A stretch of DNA of 64,000 nt from Nocardioides nitrophenolicus. GTDB taxonomy: Bacteria > Actinomycetota > Actinomycetes > Propionibacteriales > Nocardioidaceae. Positions 46,994 to 55,401 of this stretch are shown piece after piece. Positions within the stretch are counted from its first letter, which is position 1, and every line of letters begins with the position of its first letter. The stretch is taken from positions 2,790,001 through 2,854,000 of the forward strand of contig NZ_JAFBBY010000001.1 in the NCBI RefSeq assembly GCF_016907515.1, in the 5' to 3' direction. Position numbers and translations under genes: made by a program. Under the pieces are notes generated by a model. That model searched no databases and was not told the DNA's origin. It was given only the letters and a program-made list of their open reading frames with translations.

Positions 46994-49553
46994 TCCCGAG
47001 CTTCGTGTAGACCGACTGCAGGTGGTTGTCGACCGTCCGTGAGGACAGGAAGAGCTGGGCGGCGATCTCCTTGCTGGTCGCGCCGGCCCCGGCGAGGGTC
47101 GCGATCTCCCGCTCCCGGGGCGTGAGCGGGCTGGCGCTCTCGTCGGTGCGGAGCACGGGCAGGTCGAGGCCGTCGCAGCGGCGGCTCAGGTCCTCGGCGC
47201 GGGCCCGGGCGGCGGTGGCGGTGCGGGCGCTGCCCGCGGCCTGGGCGGCCCGGGCGGCGCCGGCGGCCGCGACCGCGGCCAGGCGCAGCCCGTCGCGCTG
47301 CTCCCAGGCCTCGCTGATCTCCAGCAAGCGCGCGGGATCGCGGGCCGCGGCCGCGGCGGCGTGCTCGGCGAGCAGGGCGATGAAGCCGCTGTCGCACCCC
47401 GCGGCCAGCGCGGCCAGCGGGGCGACGGCGGCGTCGGGGCGGTCGATCTCGAGGGCGACCTGCCAGGCCTGGGCGGCGAGGGCGCGGTTGCCGGTCTCGT
47501 GGGCGCGGGTCGCGGCGTCCGCGACGTGGCCGAGCGTCGCCGTCGTGCCGGACGCCATGCCGTCGGACCAGCCGCGCGCCAGTGCCAGCCAGGACACGGG
47601 GACCAGCTCGGCGGAGACCGCGGCGATCGTCGAGCGGGCCCGGTCGAGGTCGCCGGCCGCGCCGTGGACGGCGGTCAGGGTCAACCGGGCCAGTACGGCG
47701 AGCCCCGGCGGGCCGACCGAGGTGGCGCCGCTGATGGTCTCGGCCAGCCACCGCTCGGCGGAGGCGAGATGGCCGGCGTCGGCGGCGATCCGGCCGAGCA
47801 GGAACTCGATGGACCGGCTGAGGATCTCGTCGCCGTTGTCGGCGGCGCTGGTGAGCGCGCGGACCGCGGCGGCCCGGGCGAGCCCGAAGCGGCCGAAGAG
47901 ATGGTGCACCGTGGCGAGCGCGAGCTGGACCTCGCCGTGGCTCAGGCCGAGCACCCGTCCCTCGGTCTCCTCGGCGTACGCGACCGCGCGCTCCGCGGCG
48001 GCGCGGGCGGCCGCCTCGTGGCCCAGGCAGGCCAGCGGTACGGCGTGCGCCAGCGCGATCCGCGCCCGCTCCTGCTCGCCGTCGCCGAACAGCGGGGCGA
48101 TGGCGGTCACGATCGCCTCGGCCTCGGTGGAGCGCCCGGCCGCGACCAGGGCGGCGGCGCGGGTCAGCTCCAGGGCCGGATGCGGCCGGTCGGCGGCGCG
48201 GGCCGCCCGGTCGAGTACGTCGAGCGCCGCGAGCGGGCCCCGGCCGGTGAGCCGGCCGACCGCGACCAGCCGGGCGATCCGGGCGCTCTGCTCGGGGTGG
48301 CGCTCCAGCAGCGCGAGCGACTCGTCGGACCGTCCGGAGCGCAGCAGCGCATCCGCGCGCAGCAGCACCAGCTCGACCCGGCCGGGATCGGTGCGCAGCC
48401 CGGCCTCGGTCAGCCGGATCACCGTGGCGTGGTCCGCGGTCGCGGCGGCGTACTGCGCGGCGGTGGCGATCACCGCCGGGTCGGCGCCGAGGCCGGCCTC
48501 GATCTGCCACAGGGTGACGTGCAGCAGGTCGCTGTCGCGGCCGGCGAGGAGCGCGGCCTGCTCGGTGAGGATGTCCTCGGCCCGGAGCCGGGACAGCGAT
48601 CCGGTGAGCACGGTGCGGTAGACCGGCTGCGCCAGCCCGACGGTGCCGTCGGCGCCGACCCGGACCAGGCCGGCCGCCTCCAGCGCCGTCAGCGCCGGTC
48701 GGACGCTCGCGCCGGGGAGCTGGTCGGGGCGCAGGTCGCCGCAGACGGCCAGCCGCTCCAGCGCGTCGCGGGCCGCGTCGCCGAGCGGAGCCACCCGGGC
48801 CAGCACCAGGTCCCGCAGGGTGGGCGTGCCCGCGGCGTCGCCGGCCAACTGCCAGACCCCGGTGGCGGCGGACAGGCCACCGTCCGCGAGCGCGCCGACC
48901 ACCAGCTCCCGCAGGTACATCGGGTTGCCGCCGCTCGCGGCGTGCAGCGTGGCCGCGGTCCGGTGCGCCACGGCGCCGCCGAGAGCGTCCTCGAGCACCT
49001 CCTGGACGAGGTCCGCCGACAGCGGACCGAGGTCGATCCGGACGTCGCGACCCGCGCTCCAGGCGAGCACGAGCGGGTCGGGCAGCGGGTCGCCGTGGCG
49101 CAGCGCGACGACCAGCCGGAGCCGGCCGGCCGCGGCGAGCTGGGCGACGAGGAGCACCGAGGCCGGGTCGAGCAGGGTGACGTCGTCGACCACCAGCGCG
49201 ATCGGGCGCCCACCGGCATCGGCCGTCAGCGCGGCACCGGCCTCGGTGAACAGGCGGGCCGGGTCGGGCGCGGCGCCGTCGTACGGACGCACGCCGGGGA
49301 GTCGCGCCGACAGTGCGCCGAGGGGTACACCGGCCAGGATCGCGCTGCCGTCCAGCTCGACCACGTGCTGGCCGGCGGTGGCCGCGCGCGCGGCGACCTC
49401 GGCCAGCAGCCGGGTCTTCCCGACGCCGACCGGTCCGTGGACGGTCACGATCCGGGCCGGACCGCCCAGCGCGCCGAGCGCGGTGTCGAGCTCCCGTTCG
49501 CGCCCCAGCAACGGCCACTGCCGCTCGGGCTGCGGGGCGACCGTCGTCGGCAT
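46959..49553 (-). CDS. Large LuxR-family ATPase regulator (LAL type)
   Basis: 864 residues. Walker A VHGPVGVGKTRLL near residue 45, Walker B ALVVDDVTLLD; a long helical TPR-like middle region rich in Ala/Arg; C-terminal LuxR HTH: LTPREREIATLAGAGATSKEI then SSRTVDNHLQSVYTKLGI. Such STAND-type proteins integrate a ligand with ATP binding to activate transcription. TAGGCT lies 7 nt before the ATG. No obvious target beyond the neighbouring ABC operon. Confidence 0.88.
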   Translation of the reverse strand: MPTTVAPQPERQWPLLGRERELDTALGALGGPARIVTVHGPVGVGKTRLLAEVAARAATAGQHVVELDGSAILAGVPLGALSARLPGVRPYDGAAPDPARLFTEAGAALTADAGGRPIALVVDDVTLLDPASVLLVAQLAAAGRLRLVVALRHGDPLPDPLVLAWSAGRDVRIDLGPLSADLVQEVLEDALGGAVAHRTAATLHAASGGNPMYLRELVVGALADGGLSAATGVWQLAGDAAGTPTLRDLVLARVAPLGDAARDALERLAVCGDLRPDQLPGASVRPALTALEAAGLVRVGADGTVGLAQPVYRTVLTGSLSRLRAEDILTEQAALLAGRDSDLLHVTLWQIEAGLGADPAVIATAAQYAAATADHATVIRLTEAGLRTDPGRVELVLLRADALLRSGRSDESLALLERHPEQSARIARLVAVGRLTGRGPLAALDVLDRAARAADRPHPALELTRAAALVAAGRSTEAEAIVTAIAPLFGDGEQERARIALAHAVPLACLGHEAAARAAAERAVAYAEETEGRVLGLSHGEVQLALATVHHLFGRFGLARAAAVRALTSAADNGDEILSRSIEFLLGRIAADAGHLASAERWLAETISGATSVGPPGLAVLARLTLTAVHGAAGDLDRARSTIAAVSAELVPVSWLALARGWSDGMASGTTATLGHVADAATRAHETGNRALAAQAWQVALEIDRPDAAVAPLAALAAGCDSGFIALLAEHAAAAAARDPARLLEISEAWEQRDGLRLAAVAAAGAARAAQAAGSARTATAARARAEDLSRRCDGLDLPVLRTDESASPLTPREREIATLAGAGATSKEIAAQLFLSSRTVDNHLQSVYTKLGISGRQELAARR

Positions 49554-49560
49554 GCGCGGA

Positions 49561-49566
49561 AGCCTA
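49561..49566 (-). promoter_or_regulatory. -10 hexamer TAGGCT of the large LuxR regulator
   Basis: Minus-strand TAGGCT 7 nt before ATG49553. Confidence 0.5.
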
Positions 49567-49639
49567 GTGGTGCCGGAGGTGGGGCGCCGGTTGAAGTGGC
49601 GCGCGAGGGGGAAGAGGTCCCTGCGGGCGCCTCGGACCC

Positions 49640-49683
49640 CTGCGCCGCGCTCACCAGTCGTGGGGACGGTGGGCGCGGCGCAG
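49640..49683 (-). terminator. Stem-loop downstream of the ABC exporter operon
   Basis: Perfect 11-bp arms CTGCGCCGCGC and GCGCGGCGCAG around a loop of about 22 nt, part of which pairs further (TCACC with GGTGG). It lies 6 bp after the permease stop on the minus strand. No T tract, as is common in high-GC actinobacteria. Confidence 0.6.
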
Positions 49684-49688
49684 GCTGC

Positions 49689-50489
49689 TCAGCGGCTGGT
49701 CGTCAGCCGGTACTGGCGCACCGACAGCGGCGCGAACACCGCGATGATCGCGACCACCCAGATCAGCGTGTAGAGGACCGGGTGCTGCAGCGACCACGCG
49801 TCGGAGCCGGGCCCGACGCCGGTGTTGCCGAACAGGTCGCGGCTGGCCTGGGTGACCGCGGAGACCGGGTTCCACTCGACCACCGGCTTGAGCACGCTGT
49901 TGAACGAGCTGGTCGGGACGAAGGCGTTGGAGACGAAGGTCAGCGGCATGATCACGATGAACGAGGCGTTGTTGATCACCTCGACGCTCGGCACCATCAG
50001 GCCGACCCACGCCATCACCCAGCTGATCGCGTAGCCGAAGACCAACAGCAGCGCGAAGCCGGCAAGGGCGTCGAGGACGCCCTCGCGGATCCGCCAGCCG
50101 ACCATCAGGCCGGTCAGCGCCATGATGATCAGCGAGAGCACGTTGTAGACCACGTCGGACGACGTACGCCCGACGAGGACGGCCGAGCTCGACATCGGCA
50201 GCGACCGGAACCGGTCGATGATGCCCTTCTGCATGTCCTCCGCGAGCCCGGCGCCGGTGAACGTCGCGCCGAACACGATGGTCTGGCCGAAGATGCCGGC
50301 GATCAGCCACTCGCGGTAGTTGACGCCCGGGGTCTCGATCGCGCCGCCGAAGACGTAGGCGAACAGCAGCACGAACATGATCGGGCTGACCAGGACGAAG
50401 ACCAGGATCTCGGGGACCCGGACGATCTTGATCAGGTTGCGCTGGGCGACCACCCAGCCGTCGCTGGCGGCCTGGGTCAGGGTGCTCAC
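49689..50489 (-). CDS. ABC-2 type permease, DrrB-like
   Basis: 266 residues with six TM helices and typical DrrB/ABC-2 text: REWLIAGIFGQTIVFGATFTGAGLAEDMQKGIIDRFRSLPMSSSAVLVGR (key parts: GIIDRFRSLPMSS, then FVSNAFVPTSSF). Pairs with the ATPase encoded just upstream; GTG50489 overlaps its stop. Probable export of a drug or lipid. Substrate unknown. Confidence 0.88.
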   Translation of the reverse strand: MSTLTQAASDGWVVAQRNLIKIVRVPEILVFVLVSPIMFVLLFAYVFGGAIETPGVNYREWLIAGIFGQTIVFGATFTGAGLAEDMQKGIIDRFRSLPMSSSAVLVGRTSSDVVYNVLSLIIMALTGLMVGWRIREGVLDALAGFALLLVFGYAISWVMAWVGLMVPSVEVINNASFIVIMPLTFVSNAFVPTSSFNSVLKPVVEWNPVSAVTQASRDLFGNTGVGPGSDAWSLQHPVLYTLIWVVAIIAVFAPLSVRQYRLTTSR

Positions 50490-51463
50490 TGGTCGACCTC
50501 CGTGGTCTGGCTGCTGTCGGTGCTGTCGTGGCCGGTCAGGCTGAGGAAGACGTCGTCGAGGGTGGGGCGGCGCAGCCCGACGTCGAGCACCTTCACCGCG
50601 TCGCGCTCGAAGCCCTGCAGCACCCGCAGCAGGTCGCCCGCCGCCTCGTCGCCGACCGCGGCGGCCAGCTCGCGGCCGGCTCCGGTGACCTGCACCTCGC
50701 CGACCGCGACCTCGTTGAGGATCCGGCCGGCGGCCTCGGCGTCGGCCGCGTTGGTGAGCACGACCTCGATCCGCTGGCCGCCGGTCTGCGCCTTGAGCTC
50801 GTCGGCGGTGCCGTGGGCGATCTCGCGGCCGTGGTCGATCACCACGATGTCGTCGGCCAGCACGTCGGCCTCCTCGAGATACTGCGTCGTGAGCAGCAGG
50901 GTCGCGCCGTCGGCGACCAGCTCGCGGATGACGTCCCACATCAGCTGGCGGCTGCGCGGGTCGAGGCCGGTGGTCGGCTCGTCGAGCACGATCACCGGCG
51001 GCGCCGCGACCAGCGCGCAGGCCAGGTCGAGACGCCGGCGCTGGCCGCCGGAGTAGGTCTTCGTCGGCCGGTTCGCGAACTCGGTGAGGTCGAAGCGCTC
51101 GAGCAGCTCGTGCGCCCGAGCCCGGGCGGGCCCGCGGCCGAGGTGGTAGAGCCGGCCGATCATCACCAGGTTCTCGGCGGCCGTGAGGTGCTCGTCGACG
51201 GCGGCGTACTGGCCCGACAGCCCGATCTTGGCCTTGGCCGCCGCGGGATCGGCGAGGACGTCGATGCCGGCCACCCGCGCGCTGCCCGCGTCGGGCTTGA
51301 GCAGCGTGGTCAGACAGCGCACCGCCGTGGTCTTGCCGGCTCCGTTGGGCCCCAGCAGCGCCAGCACCCTCCCCTCGGGCACGGCCAGGTCGAGGCCCGC
51401 GAGGGCCTCGACGTCCTGGTAGCGCTTGACCAGTCCGGTCGCGCTGATCATCGGATCGCTCAT
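50486..51463 (-). CDS. ABC transporter ATP-binding protein, DrrA-like
   Basis: 325 residues: Walker A LLGPNGAGKTTAV, Q-loop GLSGQYAAVDEHLT, signature YSGGQRRRLDLA, Walker B VIVLDEPTTGLDPRS, and the C-terminal extension of DrrA proteins (LRRPTLDDVFLSLTGH). Powers the ABC-2 permease. ATG51463 is preferred (GGGGCGACG upstream); the frame continues further upstream without family similarity. Confidence 0.9.
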   Translation of the reverse strand: MSDPMISATGLVKRYQDVEALAGLDLAVPEGRVLALLGPNGAGKTTAVRCLTTLLKPDAGSARVAGIDVLADPAAAKAKIGLSGQYAAVDEHLTAAENLVMIGRLYHLGRGPARARAHELLERFDLTEFANRPTKTYSGGQRRRLDLACALVAAPPVIVLDEPTTGLDPRSRQLMWDVIRELVADGATLLLTTQYLEEADVLADDIVVIDHGREIAHGTADELKAQTGGQRIEVVLTNAADAEAAGRILNEVAVGEVQVTGAGRELAAAVGDEAAGDLLRVLQGFERDAVKVLDVGLRRPTLDDVFLSLTGHDSTDSSQTTEVDQ

Positions 51464-51546
51464 CGTCGCCCCTGAAGTCCTTCTCGTGTCGTCGTCCCCG
51501 GCTTCGACACTAGGGACCACCGCCGACAACGGAACTCATCGCGGTG

Positions 51547-51601
51547 AGGCAAGGCTGGGCGTGCGTAGGCAAGGCTTCCTTTTCTGGAATGACTCCAGAA
51601 A
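51547..51601 (+). promoter_or_regulatory. Possible iron/metal-responsive operators upstream of dps
   Basis: AGGCAAGGCT occurs at 51547-51556 and 51567-51576, a 20-bp period; GGCAAGG recurs at 51606. The half-sites loosely resemble DtxR/IdeR/DmdR iron boxes (about 11 of 19 matches, counted by eye). Between them and the gene, TTTCTGGA and TCCAGAAA (51581-51588, 51594-51601) are perfect inverted repeats. Confidence 0.4.
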
Positions 51602-51647
51602 GCGTGGCAAGGTGGAGTCACCGTCATCGATGAAGGGAGCACCACCC

Positions 51648-52181
51648 GTGGCCACCACCGTGACCCGACACCGCTCGTCCCAGCACGTCGCCCACCCCGC
51701 GTTCCGGGCCGACGCCGCCCTGGCCGGCCACCTCCAGCAGGTCCTCGTCGACCTCAACGATCTCGCCCTCCAGGGCAAGCAGGCGCACTGGAACGCGGTC
51801 GGCCCCAACTTCCGCGACCTGCACCTCCAGCTCGACGAGATCGTCGACGCCGCCCGTGAGTTCACCGACGCCGTCGCCGAGCGGATGCGCGCGCTGTACG
51901 TCGTCCCCGACGGCACCTCCGCCCGCACCGCCGCCCAGTCCAGCCTCCCCGCCTTCCCAGGCGGCGAGGTCGCCACCGGCGACGCGATCGACGCGATCGT
52001 CGCCTCGATCTACGCGGTCGCCGGCACCGTGCGCCGGGTCCACGACGACGTCGACGCCGCGGACCCCACCACCGCGGACCTGCTGCACTCGATCCTCGAG
52101 CGGCTCGAGCAGCTGGCCTGGCTGACCGACGCCGAGCGGCGGGCGCCCGAGGGCTCGGTGCCGGAGGCGATCATCGCCTGA
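51648..52181 (+). CDS. dps: Dps-family DNA-binding ferritin-like protein
   Basis: 177 residues. Ferroxidase residues are conserved at the dimer interface: LALQGKQAHWNAVGPNFRDLH and LDEIVDAAREFTDAVAERMRAL (parts: KQAHWNAVGPNFRDLH, then LDEIVDAAREFTDAVAER). It oxidises Fe2+ with H2O2 and protects DNA. GTG51648 has AAGGGAG upstream; ATG51630 would add six residues. Its original terminator has been split by an IS30 insertion 17 bp after the stop. Confidence 0.9.
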   Translation: MATTVTRHRSSQHVAHPAFRADAALAGHLQQVLVDLNDLALQGKQAHWNAVGPNFRDLHLQLDEIVDAAREFTDAVAERMRALYVVPDGTSARTAAQSSLPAFPGGEVATGDAIDAIVASIYAVAGTVRRVHDDVDAADPTTADLLHSILERLEQLAWLTDAERRAPEGSVPEAIIA

Positions 52182-52197
52182 GCCCGGGGTTGCGCGT

Positions 52198-52214
52198 CGT
52201 ATCTGACGAATGGG
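52198..52214 (+). repeat. Left arm of palindrome interrupted by the IS
   Basis: CGTATCTGACGAATGGG, the complement of the right arm at 53559-53575 with one change. These arms match the uninterrupted hairpin at 59361-59417. Confidence 0.8.
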
Positions 52215-52254
52215 TCCCGAATTCGGCGGCTAGGTCAAGCGGTCGAAGCAACTT

Positions 52255-53271
52255 CTAGGCTGCTGCCGGGTTCGACAACAGCGCGTCCAGCGCTTGGGCT
52301 GGTGTCTTCATGTCCAGGGTAGGACGTGGGCGGGCGTTGAGGCTGGCCGCGATCCGGCGTAGGTCGGCTGCGGTGAAGCGGGACAGGTCGCTGCCCTTGG
52401 TGAGCCAGTGGCGTAGCAGCCGGTTGGTGTTCTCGTTCGTGCCGCGTTGCCACGGCGAGTGCGGGTCACAGAAGTAGACCGGCATCGACAGGTCGGTCTG
52501 GATCTTGGCGTAGGCCGCGAGCTCGGTCCCGCGGTCCCAGGTCAACGACCGCCGCAGATGCTCAGGCAGTTGCGACATCTCCCGGATCATCGCCTCAGCC
52601 ACGGACTCGGCGTCATGGCTGCCGGGCAGGTGCAACAAGATCGTGAACCGCGTGGCCCGCTCGACCAGCGTCCCGACCGCGGGACTCCCCGGGCTGCCCA
52701 TGATGAGGTCGCCCTCCCAGTGACCGGGCACCGCCCGGTCCGCGACCTCGGGCGGGCGTTGGCTGATCTTGAACGCCTCCTTGTACGGGCTGTTCGCGCG
52801 CTTGACCCCGCCCTGCGGCTTACGTGCAGCCCGCTTGGTCGACAGCTGCCGGTAGAGGTCCTTGCGCAACCCTCCGCGGGTCTGGACGTAGAGCGCCTGG
52901 TAAATCGTCTCGTGCGACACACGGCCCATGATCGTGTGGGGCGACTCCTCACGCAGCACCCGCGCGATCAACTGCGGGGACCAACCGTCGTCCATCCAGG
53001 CCTCGATCCGCCGGCACAGGCCCGGCTCGGCGACCAGCCGGAACTCCTTGGGCCGTTTGCGCTTCACCACGGCCTGCTGGTGCGCCAGCGCGCCATAGTA
53101 GGAGCCGTCCGGGCCACTGTTGCGAGCGATCTCGCGACCGATCACCGACTTGTGCCGCTCGATCAGCTCACCGATCTGAGCAAGCGTGATCTTCTCGCCC
53201 CGTGCCCGACACTGCAGGCAGGCAGCGATCACAGCCCGGTCCTCACTGGTCAGCATGCGCCGCTGACCCAC
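52255..53271 (-). CDS. IS30 transposase, main part (DDE domain)
   Basis: 338 residues with an internal HTH (ITLAQIGELIERHKSVIGREIARN, parts: LAQIGELIERHKS) and catalytic acidic residues in GHWEGDLIMG, LTWDRGTELA and WQRGTNENTNRLL. The usual IS30 N-terminal HTH is missing from this frame; it is encoded just upstream in another frame (53243-53500). ATG or GTG near 53271 would be an internal start. Confidence 0.88.
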   Translation of the reverse strand: MGQRRMLTSEDRAVIAACLQCRARGEKITLAQIGELIERHKSVIGREIARNSGPDGSYYGALAHQQAVVKRKRPKEFRLVAEPGLCRRIEAWMDDGWSPQLIARVLREESPHTIMGRVSHETIYQALYVQTRGGLRKDLYRQLSTKRAARKPQGGVKRANSPYKEAFKISQRPPEVADRAVPGHWEGDLIMGSPGSPAVGTLVERATRFTILLHLPGSHDAESVAEAMIREMSQLPEHLRRSLTWDRGTELAAYAKIQTDLSMPVYFCDPHSPWQRGTNENTNRLLRHWLTKGSDLSRFTAADLRRIAASLNARPRPTLDMKTPAQALDALLSNPAAA

Positions 53272-53500
53272 CCCGGCCGCCCCGGCCGCCCCGGCCGCTA
53301 AGTCTGGTGCGGGCGCTGTCGATGCCCCCGACTCGGCCTGGCAGAAGCTCCAAGGTCACCGGAGCAGACTTGCGCCACCACTCCCACGCCGACTGCTTCG
53401 CCACGCCGACCTCGCTCGAGGCCTTCGCCAGCGACCAGCCTGTGCACACCAAGCCAAAGAACCGAGCACGGACCTCGTACGGCACACGCTGACGGACCAC
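53243..53500 (-). CDS. IS30 transposase, N-terminal HTH part (different frame)
   Basis: 85 residues. VPYEVRARFFGLVCTGWSLAKASSEVGVAKQSAWEWWRK (parts: FFGLVCTGWSLAKASSEVG, then QSAWEWWRK) is the IS30-type N-terminal HTH, ending in a Gly/Arg repeat. GTG53500 has GGAGG 5-7 nt upstream. The frame shifts by +1 relative to the main part at a 9-bp tandem repeat (53272-53298, GCGGCCGGG-type). Programmed frameshifting or a mutation would join the halves into about 400 residues. Confidence 0.7.
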   Translation of the reverse strand: MVRQRVPYEVRARFFGLVCTGWSLAKASSEVGVAKQSAWEWWRKSAPVTLELLPGRVGGIDSARTRLSGRGGRGGRGGSAAHADQ

Positions 53501-53558
53501 AACACCTCCACGGGATTGGTGTTGCTACGACCACTTGAGCCTGCCGGCTCGTCGTCGA

Positions 53559-53578
53559 CCCATTCGTCAGATGCGACG
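53559..53578 (+). repeat. Right arm of palindrome interrupted by the IS
   Basis: CCCATTCGTCAGATGCGACG, identical to the right arm of the intact hairpin at 59401-59420. Confidence 0.8.
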
Positions 53579-53623
53579 GAAGCAAGGCTAGACAGATCGG
53601 CCGATGTGTCTCAGGGTTGGGGC

Positions 53624-54826
53624 ATGTCGGCTGAGATGTTGCAGGGCTATGTGGCGCGGGGCGGGGTCGCGTGGCGCGACCCGTGGGCGTCCTACGCGTG
53701 GCTGCGCGAGCACGACCCGGTCCACCACGTGGTCCCGGCCGGCCGCCCGGACCGCGACTACTACGTCCTCTCGCGGCACGCCGACGTGCTCGCCGCGGCC
53801 GTCGACACCGCCACCTTCTCCAGCGCGGCCGGGCTCACGGTCGAGTACGACGAGCTCGAGCGGATCGGGCTGGTCGACAACCCGCCGTTCGTGATGACCG
53901 ACCCGCCCGTCCACACCACCTTCCGCCGGCTGGTCGCGCGCGGGTTCACGCCCCGCCAGGTGCGCGAGCTGGGGCCGGCGGTGCGGGCCTTCGTCGTCGA
54001 GCGGCTCGACGCGCTGCGGGCGGCCGGTGGCGGCGACGTCGTGGCCGAGCTGTTCAAGCCGCTGCCGAGCTTCGTCGTCGGCCACTACCTCGGCGTCCCC
54101 GTCGAGGACCAGCCGCGCTTCGACGACTGGAGCGGCGCCATCGTCGCGGCCAACGTCGCGGGTGAGGGCGCCCTCGCCGCGGCGGACGCCGCCGCCGCGA
54201 CCACCGAGCTGATGGCGTACTTCGCCGACCTGGTCGAGCGCCGCCGCCGCGAGCCGGGCGCCGACACCGTCTCCCAGCTGGTCCTGGCCGAGACCGACCT
54301 GCTCGAGATCCTCGCCTTCGTCTTCACCATGGTCGCCGGCGGCAACGACACGTCCACCGGCGCGCTCGGCGGCGCCGTGCAGCTGCTCGCCGCCCACCCC
54401 GACCAGCGCGCCCTCCTGGCCGGGGATCCCGGCCTCGTCCCCGACGCCGTCGAGGAGGTCCTGCGCCTCACCTCGCCGGTGCAGGGCCTGGCCCGCACCA
54501 CCACCCGCGACGTCGAGTTGCACGACACCGTCGTCCCGGCGGGCCGCAAGGTGCTGCTGCTCTACGCCGCCGGCAACCGCGACCCGCGCCGCTACGGCCC
54601 CGACGCCGACCGGCTCGACGTACGCCGGCGCCCGAGCCAGGTGCTCAGCTTCAGCCAGGGACACCACCACTGCCTCGGCGCCGCCGCCGCGCGGCTGCAG
54701 ATCACCGTCGCGCTGGAGGAGCTGCTCGCCCGGATCCCGGACTTCACGGTCGACGAGGACGCGGTGACCTGGGCGCCGGGACCCTACGTCCGGCGGCCGC
54801 TCTCGATGCCGCTGGTGGTCTCGTGA
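53624..54826 (+). CDS. Cytochrome P450
   Basis: 400 residues: ExxR region VEEVLRLTSP, I-helix AGGNDTSTG, haem loop LSFSQGHHHCLGAAAAR. Distinct from the P450 at 45250. CAGGGT lies 6 nt before ATG53624, a leaderless-type start beyond the IS end. It overlaps the downstream TetR gene by 4 bp, which suggests that TetR controls this P450. Confidence 0.92.
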   Translation: MSAEMLQGYVARGGVAWRDPWASYAWLREHDPVHHVVPAGRPDRDYYVLSRHADVLAAAVDTATFSSAAGLTVEYDELERIGLVDNPPFVMTDPPVHTTFRRLVARGFTPRQVRELGPAVRAFVVERLDALRAAGGGDVVAELFKPLPSFVVGHYLGVPVEDQPRFDDWSGAIVAANVAGEGALAAADAAAATTELMAYFADLVERRRREPGADTVSQLVLAETDLLEILAFVFTMVAGGNDTSTGALGGAVQLLAAHPDQRALLAGDPGLVPDAVEEVLRLTSPVQGLARTTTRDVELHDTVVPAGRKVLLLYAAGNRDPRRYGPDADRLDVRRRPSQVLSFSQGHHHCLGAAAARLQITVALEELLARIPDFTVDEDAVTWAPGPYVRRPLSMPLVVS

Positions 54827-55338
54827 GCTGGGTCGACCGTCGTACGCCGGCGGTCGAGCGGATCCTCGACGCCGCGGGCGGGCTGATCGCCGAGCGCGGC
54901 GTCGACGCCGTCGCGATGGGGGAGATCGCACGGGCGGCGGGGTGCTCGCGGGCCACGCTCTACCGCTACTTCCCCGACCGGCTCGCGCTGCAGCGCGCCT
55001 TCGTGCAGCGCGAGGCGGTCCGGGTCGGCGCCCTGGTCGCCGCCGAGGCGCCCGCGACGGTGACCGAGGCCGCCCTCGCGGCGCTGCGCCACGTCCGGGC
55101 CGCGCCCACGCTGGCCGCCTGGTTCCGCGAGGGGGACGCCGGCCGGTCGGCCGGTCTGGCCCACGACTCCGAGGTGGTCGAGGCCCTCGGCCTGAGCCTG
55201 GTGGCCGATCGCGAGGCCGCTGCCTGGCTGGTCCGGGTGATCGTGTCGCTGCTGACCGTGCCCGGTGGCGACGAGGCGGCCGAGCGGCGGCTGGTCGACC
55301 GGTTCGTCGCGCCGGTGATCGCCCTGACCACGCCCTGA
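54823..55338 (+). CDS. TetR-family regulator coupled to P450
   Basis: 171 residues. HTH in ILDAAGGLIAERGVDAVAMGEIARAAGCSRATLYRYFPDRLAL (parts: MGEIARAAGCSRATLYRYF). GTG54823 overlaps the P450 stop. The C-terminal domain is short, with a probable ligand pocket. Probably represses its own operon. Confidence 0.87.
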   Translation: MSWVDRRTPAVERILDAAGGLIAERGVDAVAMGEIARAAGCSRATLYRYFPDRLALQRAFVQREAVRVGALVAAEAPATVTEAALAALRHVRAAPTLAAWFREGDAGRSAGLAHDSEVVEALGLSLVADREAAAWLVRVIVSLLTVPGGDEAAERRLVDRFVAPVIALTTP

Positions 55339-55389
55339 TCCGTCCCTGGTCGGCCCCTGACCCTCCCCGCCCGGGGCCGCCGAGCGCCC

Positions 55390-55395
55390 TACGGT
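55390..55395 (+). promoter_or_regulatory. -10 hexamer TACGGT, leaderless start at 55402
   Basis: TACGGT lies 6 nt before GTG55402. Confidence 0.6.
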
Positions 55396-55401
55396 GAGCA
55401 C

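Larger units (their letters stand above)
52228..53545 (-). mobile_element. IS30-family insertion sequence
   Basis: About 1318 bp with imperfect terminal inverted repeats (25 bp, about 19-20 matches): GGCTAGGTCAAGCGG at the left and its counterpart ending at 53545. Possible 3-bp target duplication GGC (52225-52227 and 53546-53548; ambiguous because the ends also begin GGC). It carries a transposase in two overlapping frames. IS30 elements are known to favour palindromic targets, and this one lies in the loop of such a target. Confidence 0.85.
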
